NCBI RefSeq assembly: GCF_958295425.1
Contig: NC_081138.1
Span: forward strand, 2,626,001-2,690,000
Direction of reading: 5' to 3'
DNA length: 64,000 bases
From: Solea solea
Taxonomy: Eukaryota > Chordata > Actinopteri > Pleuronectiformes > Soleidae
The translations under genes and the position numbers were made by a program. Shown piece by piece: positions 15,030 to 28,092 of this stretch (within the stretch, counting starts at the first letter, position 1; each line of letters begins with the position of its first letter). Under the pieces are notes generated by a model. It saw only the letters and a program-made list of their open reading frames with translations. It did not search any database and was not told the origin of the DNA.

Positions 15030-15168
15030 GTCCATCAGGGGCATTTTTGGGGTCAGTATCCTGCCCAAGGTCACTTCAACATGTGGACTAAAGGAGCCAG
15101 AGATCAAACCACTAACCATCCAATTAGTGGACGACCCTCTCTGCCCCCTATACCACAGCCACCCTGAC
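15030..15168 (-). mobile_element. tRNA-derived SINE fragment
   Basis: Read on the minus strand it starts GGCTGTGGTATAGGGG, with an A-box-like TGGTATAGGGG at 15145-15155. It then has a B-box-like GGTTTGATCTC at 15100-15110. The B box continues into GGCTCCTTTAGTCCACATGT and GACCTTGGGCAGGATACTGA, a tail typical of common teleost tRNA-type SINEs. A (CA/TG)n tract at 15008-15022 follows its 3' side. Confidence 0.65.
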
Positions 15169-18100
15169 TCGTACAATAATTAATCCTTAAATTCAAGAGT
15201 ATAATTTGAAAGTAAACATAACCGTGACGGTGGCCGGTTAATAACGGCACCTTGGTCCAATCCCAAAATCCAGAGCTAACGACACCCATTTGCTGTCCAC
15301 AGCTCTCTGTATTCACTCATAATCGTAGCTACATTTGAGGCCTAGGATGGGAGAGCGAGTCACAAGAAACCAGATGACAAGCCGTTCCAGGGAGCCAACA
15401 TTATATTTCAAACCACACACCATTACATCCTTAGCTGTAGGAGTCAACATTGAGAACACAGGCTCTGGAAAAATTGCATTACAATTCAGTGGACTAGTTG
15501 AAAGCTTTTAAATCCGGGGTCCTAATATGAAACAGATGTCAAAGTTTGATTTTGTTGCAGTGATTCCAGAAGCGAACATGTGTCTCAACAAGGTGCCAGA
15601 TTTCTGACATTGTAGATTTTCAGGCTTCCAACTCCATTTATCCCGTGAATTAACAACATAAATGCACTGCAATAAGTCATTCATTCTTTCTTTCTTTTCT
15701 TTTTTTTTTTTAGAGCAGAGTAAATTTAAAAAAATGCAAGTCAGATGATTTTTTTCAGACAAGGGCTTTTACATCTTTTAAGCACAAAACCACAATGGAG
15801 ATAACTGCCAGATCCTCAAATGAAATACTCTGTACTTAACTGCAAACCCAATAAACCGATAAATTAATACTCTTCAGTATGATCTAAATTCCCTTTCTCT
15901 CTTTTCATGTGTGGGGCACATTATATAAGTGAATGCCAGCAGCTTAAATAAATCTGAAACCTTACACTGATTTTCATTATTAAGATGTTTTCCAGGCTCA
16001 TTTAATTGCCCCTCTACTTCACATTTTTTATATATATATATATATGTATATGTATATTTCTTCTTTCTGTTCCACTCGTTTATCTTCTTATTTTGTAGTT
16101 TATTACTTTGACCTGGTAAACATTTAAGAAAAGAATCGGTAACTACTCCCTAACTCTTCTTTTTATATTTATTTTGACCTATTCTTTTGCATAATATCCA
16201 TGACTAACAATGACATGCTGGATGATGGAATAGATTTTTAAATGTGATTTCACAAAGAGCATTAAGGCTGAGTATTCTGGACATTTCTGTGATCTTTTGC
16301 AGTTTTTTTAAAGATTGCTGGCCAGCACTGAGGCAGTGGTCATTAATGAGCTATGGCTATTAGAATTACAGTACAGTGGATATTTAAAAGGCAGAGCAAA
16401 TCAAAAGGCTCTGCCACCTCTGGGTGGAGGGTAATTGAGCTGGTTTTCTGTAGCTCTGTGGGACTGGGAGACAAAAACGTGCTAATCATACGACCATAAT
16501 TGATACCAAGGCTACTTTCTGTTCCACTGCTTGTGCTACAGGCACTGCTGAAACCTTAACAATAGCATTATTCCCAACTCTTCTCGCAGTTACACTTGGT
16601 TCACTGTATGTTGAATATCCTCGTCTACTAATTAGTTTCAAACAAATGGCTTACGCTCTAAAAGCTCACCCAAATCCACTGGGGGGAAAAAAACATGTTT
16701 CAAAAGGATTCTTTTACTTCTTTATTCCCGTTGTTGTTGAAAAGCCAGGTGGAGTTGCAATCTGAGGGTTGGTGGTTTGTTCCCCTACTCCTCAACTCTG
16801 CAGTCCCAAATTGTCAACTGGCAGCATTTGAAGGTTTATGCTTTTAAATGATGCGACAGAAATCTGCGCTGCTTATCATAGGCAGCATTTGTTTGTCAGT
16901 GTAAAATAGATAATAGATGAGAAGCTAATGTTGAAGAAATAATATAAAGGAAACGAGGAACGCACCGAAATGAAAATGGTTGGCCGAAAACCGACACGCT
17001 GAATCATGGAATGATTGTACCAATTCTGTACTATCTGATTTTGTTGTTATGGCTGGGACTGTGTCTACTTACCTCACTAAAGTCAAGGCATTGCAATTAT
17101 ATATATATAGATTAATATTCATGCTTCAGAGAGTAAATCCTTTACCTAATCTATGAAAATATTTAGGAGGATCTCATCAGAAAAATATCAGGGTGCTTCC
17201 CAGCATTTAATAGGTGCTGCTCCACCGTGTACTCGCATCACGTTGGAAGCGTTTTATTGGTGTTCCACACTGATCTTGGACAGACTCTAAGCGGGAATAG
17301 ACAGGCGCGTGCTGGCCGCAGTTTTTGCATGCGTCATCGCAACATCCTGTTTTGTGTTAAAAGTCTTTTGGCCAAAAGGTGTTTATTACCTTTGCCAAAT
17401 AGATTCAAACTCATCTGTGTAGATTCTGTGTGGGGATGTAGGTTATGAGCGAAAGAAGCGATCTATGTGATCTGGACATGGATCTAGATTCTGGATTTAA
17501 CTCTGTGAGACAGTGGAATGTCGTGACACTGTTAGAAACTGACAGAGGTTTGCTCTCTCTGAGTGCTTTCTCTGTTTTTGCATTACTGATTTATTAATTT
17601 GTCCTAGTTGCATCATCAAATAATGCTAACCTGAGGTAGATAACACTTGATACAGATATCAAACACTCACTCTGTTTTTGGCAAATTGTTGGCTACATGT
17701 GTGTGATGAAAATAAAAGACACGTACAAAGATTACAGCCGTAGATACAGACATGTCTGCTGTGTACAGTAGAAAACACGATCGTGCCAGTGTCAGTGTGC
17801 TAATGAATGGATACGTGCCAATGCAACAGTCATCAGTGTGAACGTCTCCTTTGATGCTTCATCGAGCAGAAAGCTCTTAAACAAAGTGTTTGATGTGTCT
17901 GCCTGTGTAATAATGATTTATAATTCTCTTGAACTAATGCAAAATTTGCTGGTAAAAATTTTTTTGAAATAAAAATAAATTGTGCCCGCAGGGTCAGGCC
18001 AAGATTCAAAAGGAGATCACCCAAGAGCAGCAAATGATTTAATAAGCCACCAGCTCCACCAGGGCATGGAGCGGGAGTTGAATGGAGAATTTCAAAGTGT

Positions 18101-18954
18101 GTCTAATTAACATCAGTTTATTGCTGTGTCAATCTCTCTGGCTGCAGCATGAATGAGGGGAGGGTTTGGAAATGTAGAACTGCTTTGCTTTAATATATGG
18201 ACTAACACTTAGGTTGATATGAAAGGCTTCACCCGACCTTCACTCAAAGAAAAATCTCTTTCCTTGTTTCTATCATAATTACTAAATATGAATCTAATCA
18301 CTGTTGATAGTGAGGTTTTTTTTGTTTGGTTTTTTTTTTGTTAAAAAAATTCATTAAAAATAGAAATGAAATTCCGAGACATTTTCCATCACCATTACTC
18401 CTCAAGGAATTGATGAATATTTAATGTCACCATCATATTATGATTGCATCGTCATTATCAGAAGCCAAATGCTTGACAAGCTCGGTGTAATATACATTTG
18501 TAATGTGTCAAACGTGCAGCGGAGACAATGTTGAATTCCTCAGACGCCGTGGTTTAATCTTATTTTTCATCACCGCCCGAGATGAGACTAGTCCAAATGG
18601 AATCTTCTGAGCTACAGAAAACAGACACAGGAGGTCCTCAAACTCTTGAGTGAACAAAGTGTTTGAACGTAGCCAAGTCAAGACTCTTCAGCAGATCCAG
18701 TGTCCTTTCCTCATCCAGTGTCCTTTCCTCGGGAAATAAAGATAAAAATTGTCACTGCAGTTACATTAAAGTCCTTGTAAAGCAAATACAGAGATTCTCT
18801 TCTTTACACATTTTATACGTTAGAAAAATGTGGCAGAGAACATAGAAAAAAACTGTGGATAAAAGAATTATGGAGTAAGAATAAGAGCATTTTCTCTCTA
18901 GTGTTCAGGCTTTCTGAAATATGGCTTTATGATGCACAGAGTACACATAATGAA
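15169..18954. other. Intergenic, no gene seen
   Basis: Unique sequence with a short (TA)n at 16030-16045. The 16220-16520 part is repeat-free and complex, with paired homeobox-like TAAT cores (CATTAATGAG, GTAATTGAGC), and could be a conserved noncoding element. This is only a suspicion. Confidence 0.55.
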
Positions 18955-19300
18955 TAGTCGTGCCACGATTTTGATTGTAAATCGAATATCGATGGAAACA
19001 ACGTCATGATCTCGACCTTCGGAAGCAAAGGTGGAGTCGCGGATTTAACCACGCCCCCCAGTGGGACGTCCTGCGTCCTGTTGTGTTTGCAGCCATTGTA
19101 GCACGACTGCACTTGACCTCCTCCCGCTAACCCGAAGCTGCTGCCAACTCATCGTAACCATGGCAACTGTTGATTTGGGCCACACGTCGACCAAACTCGA
19201 ATCCCCCTCCCGCTTCTCTGAAATCACCAGTGTGGAAATCTTTACTGCAGAATTACAAAAACAACTCTTTCACACGAGCAACTTCCTTAAAAACCCGCGC
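18955..19300. mobile_element. Possible hAT-derived fragment
   Basis: GTCGTGCCACGATTTTGATT, TCGAATATCGAT and a GC-rich block (CCACGCCCCCCAGTGGGAC) precede a stretch with a BED-finger-like SPVWK reading at about 19215. These look like a degraded ZBED-type hAT 5' part, but no ends or duplication can be defined. Confidence 0.4.
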
Positions 19301-20360
19301 TATAGTTGTTTGTAGCTTCAGATATGAGACCTTATTCGGTGGTGGAAAGTCCTTGATTTAAGCATTGTTACATTCATATTGGTAATAAATTATTTAAATT
19401 AGACAATAAGGCCTTAGTGTAATACATGGCAAACAAATGATAGACATTATATCACTCATGACACCATGTAGACAGTCAAAATGGGAATTAAAAATTGTAT
19501 CAGTCTAAAGTCTAAAAATGGCAGACCCATCGACTCAAGGATTGAAGTTTGAAAAAAACAGTATTGATGTTTATTAATGCACATTTTAAGTGGTTTGTGG
19601 AAATCCTGGTCCTTTTGTAGTTACAGTATGTAGACAGTCCTGTGTGCATTTTCTGAGTCACACCAACAAACAACTGTAAAACCCATTATTATATAAATAA
19701 TACAAATACATCATTTGACATAACACTGTAAATAATTGTAAAGTGTTCTTCATTATTCTTTTCCCCTCCCTGCCATCACATATTTAGCATACGAGCGTCC
19801 CCCTGGTAGCCTTCCCTCTGACTACACTCATGTTTACGACAAAGCCCCCGTCCATTCATTTATATAAAAAATATTCCTGCACCGATATGGAGGACGGAGC
19901 ACAGTGAGTGGACTTCAATCCCCGTGTGCTTTTGCCTCTTTGACTTCATGTTCAATTCATGGTCCAGCAACGAGTGCACGAGCCATGGAACACATGGATC
20001 TACTGTGGGTGTGCACTTGCTCTCAGTGGAGATGCAGCTCTCCTGAATGTAGTAACGGTTTAACACAAGGGAATATTTAAAAGTCACACGTTCAGGAAAC
20101 ACATTTCATTCAACTTGAGATTAAACACGAGCAGAAACTCTTTGATTGACTGATGTTTGGATGTTTATGGGTGACGTATAATAAGCAAATTAATGTACTG
20201 CTAATTTCCACAGGTTTACACAAGATCTCTCCTCATTGCTTCATATAAAACTTTTGTTTTGGAACCATGAGATATAATATTTTCTTTATTGGCCTGCAAG
20301 ACTTTTTAATCACTACAGTAACGCAGTGTTTCATTTAACACATGCATTGCACTTACACAC
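19301..20360. other. Intergenic, no gene seen
   Basis: A/T-rich unique sequence. No feature supported. Confidence 0.6.
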
Positions 20361-20735
20361 TAGAGCTGAAACAACTACTCGATTGTTGACTTTAGTTTGG
20401 ACATGGATAGTTTTTAACTGAAAACATCAGTTTCAAATACAAGTGTAGTACTAAGCTTGCGTGTAGGAATTAATCGTCAACTATTTTGATAATTGATTAA
20501 TCGGTTTGAGGCTTTTTTCATTATTAAAACAAGATTTCTGATTGTTTCAGCGTCCTAAATGTGAATATTGTCTGGTTTCTTTGCTCCATATAACAAAGAA
20601 ATCATTTGTGGACCAAAGAAGACATTTGAGAACATCATCATTTCCAGGTTTGACAAACACTGATCAACATTTTTTTTACGTTTTTGGACGTTTTATCGAC
20701 CAATCGATTGGGAAAATAATCGTTATCGTTCTGTA
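20361..20735 (-). mobile_element. hAT-like MITE, family copy B (inverted)
   Basis: This is the reverse-oriented relative of the 7827-8094 element. It shows TAGAGCTGAAACAACTA at the left, AACTATTTTGATAATTGATT, GCTTTTTTCATTATTAAAAC and CTAAATGTGAATATT in order, and AAAATAATCGTTAT at the right. It is about 100 bp longer because of an insert at about 20390-20475 that the other copies lack. The right end is diverged and no target duplication is visible. Confidence 0.7.
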
Positions 20736-21624
20736 AAGTTGTCCACATTCACATCTATCTTAAAACTACAAAAATCAGTTTTCAACAAAACAATTTGAGC
20801 TGCTTGTTTTCAATTCCTAACCACTATTGTAAACAGTGTAACATCTACCCAATGACATATTCCTGGTAACATTAACTGTGCTTTTGGAGGCTGAAATAAA
20901 AAGAAATCTATAGCTCATATATCTGCTATACACTACTGCTCTTTAAAAATCATATTTATTGAACGGCACAAATTAAAGATGTTTCTAAAACCCCTGAAAT
21001 GTGATGATGAATCCACCTCTTTTTTTTCTTTTTTTTTAACTTCTGGCTGATAATTCATCAGACGACACTGGCAAAGTATTGGGCTTGTGGGAAAAAAAAT
21101 GCATGAATTACTAATTAATGAGGCATTCTGGCAACATTTACATATTCATAAAGGTGTGTAATTTCACATACGCATGAGAGAGCTGAGTGATAGCTTTTCA
21201 GAGAATAACGCGCACTCCGAGAAAGGAAACCTTTTATTTTGGTAAGTTCTTGAAAAGCCGAGGGAGTAGAGAAGCTTTTAAAAAACATTACGCATTTATT
21301 CTTCCCCCATAGAAATGTCGCCAAATGCTCAGGGAGACAAACGTGCAGAGGAAATGCAATGATGTGAAACAGTATGCAAAATTACATTTTCTGAAATATT
21401 GTCCCGTGTGGATTTTCAAAAGTTCATTTAGAAAACCCAGTGTTCCTAACAACTGTGGCAAGAGAATCTGATTGATTTACATACAAATTTATTTTCAGGT
21501 TCAACTCAGTGCAGCAGGAATATACAAGAGACGCTAACACATCATTCTTTCATGTTTTTAAATCAAAATATTTTTCATCATAGTGTACATTTTTAAATAT
21601 CACTTTCATCATAATCCGTGTAAG
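20736..21624. other. Intergenic, no gene seen
   Basis: Unique sequence between two hAT-derived elements. No feature supported. Confidence 0.6.
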
Positions 21625-21632
21625 CTTTAGGT

Positions 21633-22098
21633 CAGGGGTGTCAAACTGGAGGCCAGGGGGCCACATGTGGCCCTCAAATCAATTACATGTGGCCCGCCCA
21701 CCACACAGCTGAATATAAGACTAAATACATTTGCTAGCAATGTTTTTATAATAGTAATAAGACATTCGGTTGTAATCATTGTGTTATTAAATGTATTAAA
21801 CTCGACATTAAATTGCATATATTTAAGCTGTTTTAATTACAGTTATTTTTAAATTACATTTTCTATTTATTTCTGTTTTTGTGCATCATAAATGTGTTTT
21901 TATTGTGAATTATACATGATTTTATATCAAAACAAGCACTTTTACTTTGCAATTCTGTCTAATATCATAATGAATATCTTATATTGCCCACTCGCTACTA
22001 AATAGTTGTTTTGTTCCACATTTTTTTCTCTAGACAGGCCCCTCTTGACCAGACTAGATGCTCATTGGCCCGCAGGTCGTTTGCGTTTAACACCCGGG
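21633..22098. mobile_element. hAT-type non-autonomous element, 466 bp
   Basis: It starts CAGGGGTGTCAAACT and ends with the imperfect inverse of that end (AAACACCCGGG region; 11 of the first 14 positions pair). It is flanked by a perfect 8-bp duplication, ctttaggt, at 21625-21632 and 22099-22106. GGCCCGC/GTGGCCC motifs near both ends are typical of this widespread vertebrate hAT group. The interior is A/T-rich and has no transposase reading frame. It lies in the region downstream of sox6. Confidence 0.85.
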
Positions 22099-22106
22099 CT
22101 TTAGGT

Positions 22107-25100
22107 GATCTTCTTTGTAAACACACAGTACAGTAATCGCCTGCTTTTATCAACTTTCTTTTGGTTTTGAGTTGGAATTTGAAACATTTGATGCCTAAAA
22201 TATTAGTCGAGTTAAAGGGATTAGTCATGATTGCTTTTCCAGGATGGAATCAACCACTGGCTGTGCCATGATGTCAGTGTTTTGGAGACATTAGGTGAAG
22301 CGGCTCCAAAATGGTTTGGCTGGCGTCGAGGCCTGTCCCTCTTCTCCCATTGTTTGTGCTCTCTCACAAGGGCTTTGTGAAAGCTGCCCCAAATATGGGT
22401 CAAAAAAAGCACAAATAACATTCACATGGTTCCTAGGCTTTGCTCACAGCTATGCACCAAAGAATGACAAGTCCAACAAAACCATGTTGAGTTTTTCACC
22501 CTCTGCCATTGTCTTTGCACATTAACTCCAAGCTGGGCCTTTTCAGCCAGGCCAGAGTCGTGTCAGGCCGACTCGGACGCAGCCCAGAACAAGCAGCAGG
22601 CTTGGCCCATTCGAAATGCCACGCAGAGTTTGATTCACTCCTTTATTCTTTTACAAAAAAATGGCTCTTGGATGCATTGTATGAAGTGCAATACAATGGT
22701 GAAGGAACACAAAGCAAGAATGGTCTCCATGTGGCCAAGAGGACATTGTGTCCCCGGTTATTGTTTTAGCAAAGACGAAGAAGTGCATTTTTTTAAAGCC
22801 ACACATTTCTAAGACGAGATAAAAAGAAAAAAAAGGCAAATATGAAAAGCGACGTGTCTGTAACCAACAAAACCAAGGCCTCAAACGTGACGACTGGAAT
22901 GAACTTCCTTGAAGATGCAGCAATGCTAACAACAAGAACTGCATTACATGAGGCTTAAGTTTGAGTTTAACCTTGCAGGACTTTTGGAAGGCACTTCTGA
23001 GCATCAGGCGCAGGGTTTTGGCAGCTGCACAGGGAGCCTGGTGGGTCAGCCCTTCTCCGGGAGCTGCTACTCCACACTAATCTATTTTAAACCATCTGTG
23101 AAATTAGCAAGATTTCCTAAGTCCTTCACCTCCAAGGATTAAAGCATGGCTAAGGGTCTAAGCTGTTCTTACATACTGTTCTTGTATACATGTTTGATGA
23201 CTCTTGGGATTCATCCCAACTTCTTATCTTTCACCTGTGCTGAATATGGACAGAAAGTAACATGCACGTTAAACATCTGGCTGAAGGTGTTTCTTTAAGG
23301 TTGGAAACACATTGAGATTAAAAAAAAAAAAATACTTTTAATTGAAGGCTGAAAAAACTCTGTTCTTATATCAAGTCTCAGCTGTTTTTAAAGAAGCATA
23401 CCTTGGCTCTGCGGCACCTCTGCCAGAGAGAGTACAATAAAGTCATGAGTCAACTCTAATGAGAAAATCAGATAAATTGCAGCTGTTCTTGGGGAAATAG
23501 TTTTGTCTGACAGATTCACTGGGTGCAGCGGCTGTAGCACTGAGCAGATCCAAGCGAGTAAAATATTGTTCCTGGAGCCCCTCACCGCTCGCCTTCCCTC
23601 TGGTGTTTAGTCATCAGCGTTGCAAAATAGCTGCCCCGCCGCTGCATGACAGCACTGCCGTATTAATTATTATTCGCCGTTCAAATATGCACATCTTTGT
23701 ACAACGGTGACAGCTCATCCAAACAGGCCACTTACAAACAGCAGGATTGCTCCCCGTAGCTCGCCAGGTCCCCACTTATCCCCCCCCCACCACCACCCCG
23801 CATCCAGTTCACAGAGGACTCTATGAGTACAATACAGAAACAGCTTGAGGATTACAAAATAAAAATGTCTCACGCTCGCGATTAAAATATCACCGTCTCA
23901 GCAGTGCGGTAATGTCGCGCACTCGCTCACACAACAACGCAAAGACAAATACACAAAACACAGAGCTTTTCTCCGTGCCATTAGTTGTCACGCGGGCTCG
24001 GAAAATTACTCTAAGATTTATTGTGCAGAGGTGAGCGTCTTTTTTTCCATCTGCTGCTGGAGTGCACACACACACACACATCTATTACAGACAGTGCAGT
24101 TAAACTGTAGCTTTCATATGCTCTTGTAAATGTAGCAAAGAGAACAATAATAAAAGACGGGAGTGATTGATTGATTCATATCACAAATTAAACCCTTTTC
24201 CTCAAATGGTCCAAATGACTTTGGTCGCACAGCGGAGTCTTTAAAATCCACAAAGTGTGCGCTGACGTGTTAAAAAGAAAAAACGCGGACTCGGGACGCA
24301 TTTGAAATGTTTTACCCCTCACATCCAGCGAGCCATTATTTAAAAAGGAAGCAGGGCGTAGAGCGCATTATAATTATGATGATAATGACCAATGCATGGC
24401 AGAGATCCAGAGGCGAGTGATGGACAAAGTCTGGCTTACAACTCTCTAGATGACCTCTGGCTCTGATGCATGTACGCACGCACACACATTTTTTTGTTAT
24501 CACCACCGACTGATTATTATTTATTTCTGTAAGATAACACTTTTCGTTTCTCAGAAACTGGATAAATGCCACTGGTTCATGTATTTAATAGTAGGTTGTT
24601 TTTTAGTACAGGAGAGACAAACCATTATTGTTGTTCATGTGATATCGTTTGTTCAGTTCATATGAAAATGCCATATTAACAATAGCAGTCCTTGTCATTC
24701 AGTGTCATTCTGTGACGGTGAGACACTGAAGCAGCATGCACCCTGAAACTTAGAAAGCTGAATGGAACTCGGCCATCACCAATTTGCTTATTGACACCTG
24801 ATAATTAACATCCCCTTCAACTGGCTCTCCTCTTCCCTTATGCAATTATAAATACATAAAGAGTTGTGTGTATTATGGCATTATTTATTGACGTATCTAA
24901 GCTAAGAACACACAGCTCATCAATATTTAACACTGATATTTGATCAAGAGCTGGTGTCCAGTGTACATGTTCATATACTGTATGATGTTTGGAAAGACCG
25001 TTGCTATTACATAGTAAAAACACACTAATACTATTTAGTATTAGACTTAGAGAAGTGTTTTTCCCTTTACTGCTTCTGTGTCATCCTCTCGGAATAATAA

Positions 25101-25374
25101 AACTGACATCCACTTTGACACATGGGGGGAGGCGGGGTCTTTGTCTAATTCAAACATTTGGATGTCCTACATGCAAGCGTAGCATAGTACTGCACTTTTT
25201 TTTTTTTTTTTTTTTTAAACTGTTTTCAGTTCAAAACGATCCATGTCCAAACTAAAAGTCATGTAACTTGTTCATTTTAGTTTAAAGGAGCGTAATTCAT
25301 GTGGGTGTTTACCAACCGTAGTATTTTTTGAACATATGAAAATGAGAATAATGGTGTAAAAATGTACCATTCCC
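22107..25374. other. Intergenic downstream of sox6, no gene seen
   Basis: Unique sequence. A 21-T run at 25196-25216, a C-rich run at 23780-23800 and a short CA run near 24064-24080 are the only simple repeats noted. Confidence 0.6.
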
Positions 25375-25448
25375 TCTGATATCGCAAATCATATTGCAAT
25401 TGCATTTCCTGTCAAAATAATCGATATTTATTCAAAATAGTTCAGCCC
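25375..25448 (-). mobile_element. Short hAT-type end fragment
   Basis: ATCGCAAATCATATTGCAATTGC followed by GTCAAAATAATCGATAT and ending GTTCAGCCC matches the end of a common vertebrate hAT-like repeat as I remember it. It lies just beyond the sox6 3' UTR. A shorter match (GATAAATTGTTCAGCCCTA) is at about 14912-14931. Confidence 0.45.
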
Positions 25449-25818
25449 AAGTACCTTCTTCCTGTCTTTGAAGAAAGTTGTGGACTCAAATATATCTAAT
25501 TCCAACTTCACTATTTCCTTTCAGTGCCTAAAATCCCACAAAAAGACAAAACAATCCAAAAATCGAAAATGACTCAAAGATTAAAACAAAATGTCTCTTT
25601 AATTTGTAAGTGTCAACAGCAGTACAAAAGATGGAGTGATGTGAGAAGCTTTATGTAACACAATGTCTGTTTCTTTTACAGAAAAAGGAGAAAATTCTTG
25701 AGGTAAATGAGTTTAAACAGGCAGGTATTCATCCCACTGCTGTATTGTTACAATGGACTGAGACATACAGGAAATGGTGTTACATTATAATATGCCTGAA
25801 TTGATCCTGGAGGGACAA

Positions 25819-25824
25819 TTTATT
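25819..25824 (-). terminator. Candidate distal poly(A) signal AATAAA
   Basis: Plus-strand tttatt gives AATAAA on the mRNA. It is the last canonical hexamer before repeat-derived sequence at about 25.4 kb. The downstream region has TGTATGTCTC. An ATTAAA at 25598-25603 is an alternative end. Confidence 0.45.
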
Positions 25825-26245
25825 CATATACAGCATCCACATCGTCTAGATGTACCCAAATGTCTCACTCATTGGTTTGTTTTGACTTGATATAGTGTAT
25901 TAATACTACCAAAGCTGGAGAGATGGCTCTCCACACACACACACCACTGTAAAAATGATTCACCTTAAGTTTACCTCACGTCAATACTGCACATGGAAAC
26001 TAAAGACTTGCTGGTGTACACTTTGAAGCCAAGCAAAACAAAACAAAACAAAAATAAAATAAAAAAACAACAAAAAGTTCATTTTTCTTTTTTTTGTCCT
26101 TTTTTTTTAATACCCCTAGCAAATAATGATGTGATCTTTTGTACTGTATAAAGAAGAATGTGAACACAAATGTGATGGCAACATATTTTTTTTTTAAGTT
26201 GAATTAAAAACTTTACATAGGACTGTACAAGATATTATGATAAAC

Positions 26246-26253
26246 TATTTACA
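26246..26253 (-). promoter_or_regulatory. Pumilio-type element TGTAAATA (1)
   Basis: Plus-strand tatttaca is TGTAAATA in the mRNA, a consensus PUF-protein binding octamer. It is one of three exact copies in the 3' UTR. Confidence 0.5.
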
Positions 26254-26589
26254 TATTCAGACATAAACTTTTTTTTTTTTTTCCTCAAAGCAGCAACAGA
26301 CACTATGTATTTCATTTTTCTCTAATAAACACCCAAACAATACTTGCCATGGGCCTAAGTACCTGCCAGGGAAACAAACAAACAAACAAACAAACAAACA
26401 AAAAGAAAATCTACGCAGAAAGTTGTATCAGGCTGCCAGCAATTTCAAAACAATGGCTCCAGTGATTGAGGAGCCACACACAGTGTTGCTTGAGAGACGA
26501 CTCTAAAAAGCAAAAAAGTACCAAAGACAACCATAAATGTTGCCCCGAACAACAAATTTTACACTTCTGAACAGCAGCTAGCATGTCAG

Positions 26590-26611
26590 TCCAGCATGTC
26601 AGTGAATTGTG
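26590..26611 (-). promoter_or_regulatory. miR-338-3p site with extended pairing
   Basis: Plus-strand tccagcat (26590-26597) equals miR-338-3p nucleotides 1-8. After two extra bases, cagtga (26600-26605) equals nucleotides 9-14, and ttgtg follows. A 2-nt bulge in the target therefore gives pairing well beyond the seed. miR-338 is a known partner of miR-219 in repressing Sox6. Confidence 0.75.
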
Positions 26612-27390
26612 CTGATTAAATTAACACAGAGAACATTCCCACCATATACATCACAAAGTTTAGACGGAAAAAACAAAAACAAAAACGAAAATGAAAATTA
26701 CAGTATGTAATATTGAAACAGCGTACGAGCTTTTGTCTTCAGTTGTTTGTCTATGTCTAACAAAGCAAATGGCGGTGAGGGCTACATTTGCGGATAACGT
26801 AATAATGATTGTGTTCATTATATACTGTAAATCAGAAAACATGGCAGAGGAGAGAATTAACCAGGAACACGGCACTGTGTACGGTTGCAGTTTTTGACAC
26901 AATAAAACAAATAAATATTTGCACGCTCCCACCTTTTTCAGAAGAGAAAAAAAATAAAAAATAAAAACATCACTTTATGGTTGAAACAGTCATTCACGGA
27001 GAAACACCTTTTGTTGAGTATGATAACCCAGAAGCATGCAGAGTTTTTAAGGACGAGCTCAGCTGAGCACCGTAATCAACACAAATGTACAGCATTGAAT
27101 CGTGATTGGGTAAGAATTTGAATGATTACTTTAAAGTAAGTGCTCATTGATGAAATGAGTAGCTTATTTGAAATAACTCTGGGCCAAAGAGTTCAGCTTT
27201 GAATCGTCTGGGGGGGAGAAAACCAAAAAGTCTCAGGTCCAATTCTGCTCTCTTCCAATTCGGAGACAAATTCAGCGTCGACATGAGATACAGTGACTTT
27301 AAAGTCATGAAATCATGTACAAAAAAAAAAAATTAAAACAGCCAAATACATAACTTATATTTCACTAATGAACAAAAATATATTTTCCTA

Positions 27391-27398
27391 TATTTACA
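27391..27398 (-). promoter_or_regulatory. Pumilio-type element TGTAAATA (2)
   Basis: This is the second exact TGTAAATA on the sense strand, 64 nt from the miR-219 8mer. PUF binding next to microRNA sites can change site accessibility. Confidence 0.5.
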
Positions 27399-27461
27399 AT
27401 AAAATCTAAATGCGATGGTGAATTTAGGGAAAACCGTGTTAGCGCCAAATCCTTTTTTCTG

Positions 27462-27470
27462 TGATTGTCC
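27462..27470 (-). promoter_or_regulatory. miR-219 8mer site
   Basis: Plus-strand tgattgtcc equals miR-219-5p nucleotides 1-9, so the mRNA has a full 8mer-A1 match plus one pair. miR-219 represses Sox6 during oligodendrocyte differentiation in vertebrates. Confidence 0.72.
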
Positions 27471-28092
27471 GTGTTATTGTTGTTTTTCATGACAGTTTTA
27501 GAGCCAGCAGTGGCTGATAATAATGATAATGATCATAATAATAAATACAATATGTTGATACTCTACAGTTTCAAATACAATATACAATGCACTGAAGTCT
27601 GGTGTTTCACGGCTAACCGAGCCCGCTGTTGGATTTTTACTGTTTTTCGCTTTCTTGTGCCGAGTGTCTCCGCTAGGCAGCCTGAAGCTGAGAGAAAGTG
27701 TTCATTCATCATATGTGTCTTTGCATAAATAAACAAAATAAGTTGTGTGGGGGGGGGGAAGAGAGAGAGAGAGAGACTCAAATCTGGCAACTGTAAGAGC
27801 AAACCCACTTGAGTCCAGCTGGGGATCTTTGTTCATTCATGGTGTTTTTCCTCAAACAGCTTCACATTAATCAGAATTGATAAAAAATACCATTTAAATC
27901 CAGTGCTTATAACACTTATGAAACATCATCTCCTCACGAGTTCTTGTTGTTATTTTTTTCTGCCTTTTTTCTTCTTTTTTTTTTCTCTTTTTTTTTTTTT
28001 CTTTGCTGCGTAAGCACAGTCAAGTTCCAGCTCCATGAAGAAGTCCTTTATAACTATCAGCCAACTAAAGCAATGTGGCACGGTCATTAAAA

